A stretch of 64,000 nucleotides of DNA from Gibbula magus (lineage: Eukaryota; Mollusca; Gastropoda; Trochida; Trochidae), in the NCBI GenBank assembly GCA_936450465.1, contig OW388303.1:3989693-4053692 (forward strand). Reading direction: 5' to 3'. This document shows, in pieces, positions 57,961 through 64,000 of the stretch (the stretch's first letter is position 1; each line of letters opens with the position of its first letter). The translations under genes were made by a program, and so were the position numbers. The notes under the pieces were generated by a model that worked only from the letters and a program-made list of their open reading frames with translations, searched no databases and had not been told where the DNA came from.

Positions 57961-58259
57961 TTTGCACTGTAGATAACATCTGCATTTTTGTGAGTGCTTT
58001 TTGCTGCTGTGTTCTAAAAGTGCCTCATTAGTTACTTTATACGCTTTTGTGCTCGTCCATTTCGTGATTCTCGACTTAAAAGCTTGCTTTTTTTATTCTT
58101 GACATTTTTCGACAATGTTTATAGACTAAAATGCGTTCGTCAATTGTTTTTGTGTTTTTGTGAATGAGAGTGATATATAATTCATTCTCAATTTAGATTA
58201 TATACCCAATTATTTATTAAACATATTTTTTGTGATTTTCAAATTTCCATCAGTATCTG

Positions 58260-58267
58260 TATATAAA
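58260..58267 (+). promoter_or_regulatory. Candidate TATA box of B2
   Basis: TATATAAA, conserved at 53330 in the B1 copy. GTAAGG at about 58294 and an acceptor-like TTTGTCCCTAG at about 58728 would make a 5' UTR intron, placing this about 540 bp upstream of the ATG on the genome. It is inferred from position and conservation only. Confidence 0.4.
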
Positions 58268-58798
58268 GTCATAAACTAATGTGCTTGATTGGTGTAAGGT
58301 AATACTAACAGAAGAAACATATTATCGACGTGATGGTTATCAGCTTTTAAGATCATTTAAGAGATGTTATTGTTGAGAGACACTCGGCAGATGTAATGAT
58401 AAATATTAACGATTGTACTGTTTTTCATTAGAAATTGCTCTTACTGTTTCCCGACAACCAACTAGAACTCCCACTGTGATGCAATCTTAATCTTTATCCC
58501 TTTTCATGTATCTTTGTTTAGATATATTTTATAGATATTTTGTAAATGTAGATTTAAAAGCACCTTAAGAACTAATGTGTTTCATGTTTCTGAGATTAGA
58601 AATGCTATCGCCGTTCTCATAAAAAATCTAAAAACACCCAATTGGGAATTATTGTTAATAGTTATTATAAACAGTGAAAATTTTTAAAATAGGACAGAAC
58701 CAAGACAATGATTCATTTGTCCCTAGAATTTCACATTTGAGGTGCATACTGACAACGCCTTAAATAATTCAGCTTTGACCGTGCTACTGACATTGAGG

Positions 58799-59869
58799 AT
58801 GTCCCTGTTGTCTCTGTGTCCAGTGATTGTGTGCATGACGATATTACCCAGACACTCATGTTGTAACAAGGTTTCTATTCACGGTTTACCAGATTCCAAA
58901 ACGGCTCTATATAACTACATGGCTTGTGTACTTCAAACAGAAAATGACTGCACAGACGGTGTTGCTTTTCTAAACTTTCCTCTCCAGTGCAAACAGCTCA
59001 CAGAAGATGATACAACTATTGAAACTGACATTGCAGAGAAAACCAAATTCAAGAGATCCTTTGTTCTCACCATAAGATCTTGTGTGCTTGGCCAACGAGA
59101 ACGAGACGGACTTTTTGAAAACATTAAATGTTTGGATCTCATTTCGTACATTGCTGATATTCAAATTCATCAAGCCACAATGAAGATGTATGTTCACTGT
59201 TATGGATTTGCGAGTTCTTTGAAGATGTATTCTCTGCAAGCCTCAACTGGACTTGTCCATACAGTTATGCGCAAAGCGGTTGGTTTCCGAATTCTTGACA
59301 CCGGGAATGTTATGATCGTTGCAGTTAAAAAGAAAAACAAAATCAGTTTCCTGAAGATCGGCAACTATGGTAATTTCATGGCATTGCTTTTTTCTGATAT
59401 CAAACCATTTGGACCGTCAACAGGATTGAGACAAACGTTTGGAATCCATCATATTGAAGATGAATTATATGTATGGAGAAACAATAATATACATGGTAAA
59501 CTTTGTCGTTTTCATATGACAATGAACACTTTCAAATGTCTGTTCAAATTTGGCTACTTTGGAACAACTCTTCTTTTCAACTTTGTGAAAACTGGTCAAC
59601 ATTTAATTGATGTTGTCACATTGTATAACAATAGAGTTATTGTGGAGACTTACAGTCAGGGTTCGAATTGGACATACCTATTCAATTCTACTCTAAGTGA
59701 CTGCAAGTTTATGGCTCTGGCCAGTACAGGTGGGGACCTACTGTCCTACTGTCGAAGTAATACAAATGGCAAGCCCGCGATTAAACGTATTTCACTAGTG
59801 AACAATGGCAGTGAGCAGGACATTCTGTATAGTGGCACAATCGTGCAGAAAATTATTACCACTATCTGA
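58799..59869 (+). CDS. Secreted orphan-family protein B2
   Basis: This is an intronless coding region for 356 residues. I start at the ATG at 58799, aligned with B1; the upstream open frame to 58742 needs GTG. A signal peptide (MSLLSLCPVIVCMTILPRHS) leads to CCNKVSIHGLPDSKTALYNY and Cys43, Cys51, Cys64 (CX7CX12C). The motif DIQIHQATMKMY is nearly that of subfamily A, and GFRILDTGNVMIVA corresponds to GFTILESG with its tail. LYVWRNNN stands where subfamily A has LFWW, and FMALASTGGDLLSYC where A has ITLSG. So A and B are one family, strongly diverged. ATTAAA at 59900-59905 followed by a GT-rich stretch may be its polyadenylation signal. Function is unknown; a secreted propeller is inferred. 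Confidence 0.87.
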   Translation: MSLLSLCPVIVCMTILPRHSCCNKVSIHGLPDSKTALYNYMACVLQTENDCTDGVAFLNFPLQCKQLTEDDTTIETDIAEKTKFKRSFVLTIRSCVLGQRERDGLFENIKCLDLISYIADIQIHQATMKMYVHCYGFASSLKMYSLQASTGLVHTVMRKAVGFRILDTGNVMIVAVKKKNKISFLKIGNYGNFMALLFSDIKPFGPSTGLRQTFGIHHIEDELYVWRNNNIHGKLCRFHMTMNTFKCLFKFGYFGTTLLFNFVKTGQHLIDVVTLYNNRVIVETYSQGSNWTYLFNSTLSDCKFMALASTGGDLLSYCRSNTNGKPAIKRISLVNNGSEQDILYSGTIVQKIITTI

Positions 59870-60297
59870 AAGTTTTATTTCCTTACTGATACTCTTATGA
59901 TTAAAATGATTGTGTCATATTAGCCAGGAAGATATGTTCATATGCCAGGCATATGTTTCACCATATGAAACAATCTTTTCACTAAGGTTTACAAATTGTT
60001 TCATTAAAATTAGTGTTGCAAAATCCGAATATTGAATGTCAAACAAGAGTAACTTTTGTTCGATTTGTCTGCTCATGTCGTTTCGTAAAACGTACAGCAC
60101 ATGACATTTCACCAGTCCATACGCAATGACAATTAAAACTTCATAACTTAAAACGAAAACTGATATAAAGATGGTAGATTCAATGTTGGTAACTATCCGC
60201 GGCGCTGTTGACAGTCAATATCACGATTTGAAATGAACAGTATGTTCTATTCTCAGTAACGGGTCCACTTGGATCTTATCTTAGTTGCTTAGTTGTC
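59870..60297. other. 3' flank of B2
   Basis: ATTAAA at 59900-59905 is a possible polyadenylation signal. Nothing else was recognised. Confidence 0.4.
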
Positions 60298-60387
60298 GTG
60301 CTTTGTCATTGACTAAAACATAGCAGAGAGCATAAAACACGAAGAGCGCAACTGCTCGCTGCTATGTTTTATTCTATGATAAAGCAC
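60298..60387. repeat. Imperfect inverted repeat, 29-bp arms
   Basis: GTGCTTTGTCATTGACTAAA plus ACATAGCAG (60298-60326) pairs with 60359-60387 with a few mismatches. A third related piece, TGTTTTATTGTCTGATAAAG, lies near 60596. Confidence 0.75.
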
Positions 60388-60735
60388 AAGAATGAGTCTT
60401 CTATTTCTTATATGAAATGCCCTTAAACAGTTACTCGCTTTTATATAACAAACTTGGCGATATTCCGTTGTTTGCATAAACTTTATTTTGAAAAATTAAT
60501 ACCTCCCGTCGTGGAACTCATTCACTAACATTGCACAATCAAACTGACGTAAAATATGACGTCATTTACTAAGCGACCCTCTCACTTACGTCTAATGTTT
60601 TATTGTCTGATAAAGCACGCTGTCGGCCCCATTGGCCACCTGTGTTTTACTGTCGTGGGTATGTTATATAATGCTGTAAAGCTGTCCATTTATCCCTCAA
60701 GTCATTATATCTATATAGATTTCAGATATTTACTA

Positions 60736-60900
60736 CAGTAGAACATGGATATAGCGAACACCGATATAACGGTTAAAGCGAAAAAAGTATAAGTCCCGTC
60801 AAAAGCCCTATGTAATATTATATGATACGCATAGTGAACAGCAAGTATAACGAACTAAATTCGTTGGTTCCTTGGAGTTCGTTTTACCCGTGTTCTACTG
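60736..60900. mobile_element. pogo-like MITE
   Basis: 165 bp. It starts CAGTAGAACATGGATATAGC and ends CCCGTGTTCTACTG, inverted with one change in the outer 12 bp, and is flanked by TA on both sides. Such CAGTAGAAC ends and internal ATATAACG phrases are typical of pogo/Tigger-derived MITEs. It has no coding part. Confidence 0.82.
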
Positions 60901-61359
60901 TAATAAGTGACACGAATGATTACATTACATTTCCAATTAAACAAATTGAATGCCAAAATGATACAACATATTTAAGTTAGCCCACTTTTTCCGTTTCGTC
61001 ATAGTTTGCCTCCTCTTTGTGTATTTAAACTTTCGTATTCATCTTTAACTTACATACATCTATTATATTGTATATTGTATGCTCTATGTACCTTTTATGC
61101 TGGTGTTTGCAGCCAGAGTTTTGAATAAAAAAAGTTCATGTAGTAGTTTAGATTGTATGTCTTTGTAAAATGATTTGTTTTACCTCCAATGATAAACATT
61201 TAAATTGAACTTTGTTTTTAATGTACTTTGGAATACACTTCTCAATTGAACAAATCGATGGTTTTGTTGTGTTGTATTTTTACGGAAAAGTAATAACAGC
61301 ATGTTTAAAGAATAGGAAATGAAGGGCAAAGCTATAAATGGTGTATTATAATAACAATA

Positions 61360-61745
61360 AGGATGATGATAAGGATTGTGATGATGATGATGATGATGAT
61401 GATGAGGAGGAGGAGGAGGAGGAGGAGGAGGAGGAGGAGGAGAATGATGATGAGAATAATGAGGATGATGATGTTGATGAGGGTGATGAGGGTGAGGATG
61501 AAGATGGTGATACGGATTAGGGTGAGAATGATGATGAGGTTGAGAATGATGAGGATGTTGATGAACATGATGAGGAGGAGAATGATGAGGATGATGATGA
61601 GGAAAAGCAGGAGGATGAGAATGATGATGATGAGAAAGGGGATGATGAAGAAGATGATGATAAAACTAAGGATGTAATGAAAATGAAGAGGATAAGAACG
61701 ATGAGAACGATGAGAATGATGATAATGATGACAATGAGGATGAGG
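61360..61745. repeat. GAT/GAG-rich low-complexity tract
   Basis: Irregular GATGAT, GAGGAG and GATGAG repeats. Open frames on all strands (60-104 codons of Asp/Glu, Met/Arg or Ile/Leu) are by-products. Confidence 0.95.
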
Positions 61746-61805
61746 AGATTAAAGATAGAAGGGCAGGTGGGGTTAATGTTGATGATGTCATCGATGTGTC
61801 GAAAA

Positions 61806-61983
61806 GGTGATGTGAAATGTAGTTAAACGCCGTTTTTAAGAATATTTCACTTATTTCTCGGCTGCTTGTATTAGTACAGGGAGAAATCCCGCAACGCCAT
61901 GGTGACTATATATATTGCGGTGAAACCTGTGAAACCACGGTGAAAACCACGGACTTCTTGATCCGAAGCTGCGCTATCCCGCC
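61806..61983 (-). mobile_element. SINE, inverted and partly deleted copy
   Basis: On the minus strand GGCGGGATAGCGCAG, then CTTCGGATCAAGAAGTCCG, match the tRNA head of the 12143 SINE with parts missing. TTTCACCGCAATATATA, GGGATTTCTCCCTGTAC and ACGGCGTTAACTAC match its body. It ends in CATTTCACATCACC. Confidence 0.8.
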
Positions 61984-61999
61984 CATTGTCAAAAAGAAA

Positions 62000-62816
62000 A
62001 GCAAAAATAATAGTTATCATTTAATAAATCAACTAGCAACCATTTTCATGACTTGTTTATTACAAAATTGAAATTATGAATTTCTTTTAAATGGCATTTG
62101 AAAAATAGTTATTTTGTTAACCATATTTTGAAAATGAAAATGTCAAAAGTAATTAGTGTTGTTGGTGATTACTTTAGATGTAAGTGAACGTTTCTAAGCC
62201 AAGTTTCAGCAAAAGTTGAATACCGAGACATTTTATTGATATAAAGACATAAGGGAGGACACTTGCAGTACGAAGCTCTGATCGAAAACCGGATTGCCAA
62301 ACTATTCTAACGTGCGGTTTAATCAACCTCACAAAAATGTATGGAACATATAGACCCGTCTTTTGCCTTTTTATGTGTCCCATTGAATTTCTCTAACTTC
62401 ATTTCACATGTGACCACTGACCCTCACAATGACCCTACCCTCCTTTTTGTACATAATAGTGGTCACCATCGGGAAAACGATTTTACGGAAATCAAACACG
62501 TCTCTCACAATCGCTCGGAAATAGAAAACGCCTCTCATTGGTCAATTATGATGTCAGTTAACCACATCTCCTCAATCAAGGGAGAAAACTGTTGTTTTGC
62601 CTGAAAAACAAACGCAGGTTACCAGTTAGGCAAAGGCGAGTCACTTACATTCCGAATAATATTGTCGCTCAGTTATTGTCTACGAAACGGAAATATCGAA
62701 TGAAATAAATAATAAGGAATGCACATTCTAGTTATCGACGTAGGTGTACAGATGATATGACATGTATGTATTTCTTAGTTTGCATCAAAACGTTACGCTC
62801 GGTTTTTAGAACCGGC
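62000..62816. other. Noncoding DNA
   Basis: Frames at 62174-62383 and 62341-62604 carry no recognisable motif. No gene is called. Confidence 0.35.
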
Positions 62817-62834
62817 TTACCATTGCGTCATTTC

Positions 62835-63095
62835 AATGGCAATGTCAGTTTCAATAGTTTTATCATCTTCTGTGAGCTGTTCGCACTGGAGGGAAACGTT
62901 TGGAATAGTAACATCCTCTGGACAGTCATTTTCCTTTTGCAGTACACAAGCCATGTAGTTATATAAAACCGTTTTTGAATCTGGAAAATCGTGAATACAT
63001 ATAAGTTTATGGCTGGGTAATATCGGCATCACTACACTAGACCCAGGCAGAACAGCAGCATTCCTAATGTCAGCCGAGCACACATTCAGAGCAGA
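62835..63095 (-). pseudogene. Subfamily B 5' fragment B3
   Basis: On the minus strand it matches B2 from just before the start (aligned ATG at 63061-63059) through the signal peptide, DFPDSKTVLYNYMACVLQK and the CX7CX12C signature, to ETDIA at about 62835, where homology stops. In the frame from the aligned ATG a TAG follows after nine codons, and a frame change is needed to reach the conserved part. So it is truncated at 3' and broken at 5'. Confidence 0.83.
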
Positions 63096-63125
63096 ATTGT
63101 TGTTAGTTATAAGTATCCATCTCAT

Positions 63126-63844
63126 ATATATAAACTTCTATGGCCAAATGAACAATCATCATAAAAACCTAGTTGCTTCTTTCATATCTGAATATTATTA
63201 TCATATTAATTAAGATTATAATAACCATAAAGAACAATTCTTCATTAGGCGTTTTAAGATTTGGATCAAAACAAAGTATCCTAACAACTTTTCAGAAAAA
63301 AAGCACATTATTTCTTCAATAGTCACTTAAAATGAAATGGGATATGATATCGGCTTAAAATGATCTTGAAACAAAAGAGTTTCCATATCAGGAAAACTTT
63401 TCCTTTCAAATGATAAATCTATTAACAAAGATAGCTTATTTGGTGATTCAGATTGCATCCAACGAGAAGATTTGCAAGCGTATTGTCAGGAAAAGATAGA
63501 GATTTCTTATTAAAAAACACTACAGCACAATTGCATATTTCTACCAACATATCTGCTAAGTGCCTCCTAACATATCTCAATTGATCTAAAAAGCTAATTT
63601 TTATCATATTCATAAATTTATTCTTTTTGTTAGTTACCATATCACATTTACTTTTAATATTTGTGGAACCCAACTATTATATGTGAATGAAAATATTAAT
63701 TTAATGCAAAGATATATTGTACAATATGTTCCATAGTTGTGTTCGTAAAAAAGGTTTTGAGGTGTAGTTTTGTTTTGTTTTGTTTTTTTAAAAAGGTTTG
63801 GAGTTTAGTATAAAGATTTATGTGGAGTATATAAAATACACGTG
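63126..63844. other. Noncoding AT-rich DNA
   Basis: The minus-strand 83-codon frame at 63422-63673 is not recognised and is likely chance. A short TTTTG run is at about 63770. Confidence 0.35.
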
Positions 63845-64000
63845 TTGTGTTTAGAAATAATTGTGAAGTGTATAGAAATAATATTGAAGTGTTTGGAAAT
63901 AATTGTGTTGTTATAGAAATAATTGTGTTGATTATAGAAATAACTAATTGTGGAGTGTTTGGGAATTATTGTGGGTGTATAGAAATAATTGTGATGTTTA
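63845..64000. repeat. Irregular AT-rich minisatellite, running off the window
   Basis: The phrase AGAAATAATTGTG recurs every 20-25 bp with changes. The array continues past the window end. Confidence 0.8.

Noticed and set aside
58742..58798. N-terminal extension of B2
   Set aside because: It would need a GTG start and precedes the signal peptide; the ATG at 58799 is conserved in B1.
61332..61677. Acidic, Met/Arg and Ile/Leu open frames
   Set aside because: By-products of GAT/GAG repeats.

Overview
The window looks like nuclear DNA from a lophotrochozoan animal, most likely a mollusc; I infer this and cannot name the species. It is AT-rich and gene-poor. Exons are separated by introns with GT/AG borders and the genes have AATAAA-type polyadenylation signals. 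Much of the rest is DNA transposons, a tRNA-headed SINE ending in CTCAC repeats, LINE remnants, satellites, and several interspersed repeats that carry a GTCC microsatellite.

The main coding content is an unrecognised family of intronless genes for secreted proteins of about 350 residues. Subfamily A has three intact members: A1 (5943-6989, minus), A2 (9946-11007, plus) and A3 (16646-17695, plus). Subfamily B has one intact gene, B2 (58799-59869, plus), and two broken copies, at 53843-54360 (plus) and 62835-63095 (minus). All six share a cysteine signature CX7CX12C just after the signal peptide. The intact ones then share motifs around IHQETLN, GFTILESG, LFWW and ITLSG, spaced like blades of a beta-propeller. 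I do not recognise the family. A1 has been altered by a Tc1-like transposon that inserted into the TA of its stop codon, so the protein now ends with eight residues, nearly all read from the transposon terminal repeat.

Two multi-exon genes lie in the middle. At 29524-32630 a four-exon gene encodes a signal peptide, a reeler-like domain and a hydrophobic C-terminus (202 aa). At 41433-48065 a four-exon gene encodes a type I membrane protein (239 aa): signal peptide, one Ig-like domain, Ser/Thr-rich stalk, transmembrane helix and a short basic tail. Its first intron holds several decayed copies of its own signal-peptide exon. Secreted orphan proteins, a reeler protein and an Ig receptor together would suit a surface-recognition or immune neighbourhood, but that is only a hypothesis.

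Layout: 0.2-4.4 kb, GTCC-type repeats and tandem units; 4.4-6.0 kb, Tc1-like element; 6-18 kb, subfamily A genes among LINE, SINE and other repeats; 18-29 kb, mostly noncoding with a 30-bp minisatellite and a 1.6-kb pyrimidine tract; 29.5-32.6 kb, reeler gene; 32.7-37.1 kb, a 39-bp satellite of exactly 112 periods; 38-39.7 kb, MITE, 19-bp minisatellite and a tRNA-derived repeat; 41.4-48.1 kb, Ig gene; 49-52.7 kb, transposon remnants; 53-60 kb, a tandem segmental duplication carrying subfamily B; 60-64 kb, small repeats and a B fragment. All gene structures come from reading the sequence, without transcripts or database searches.
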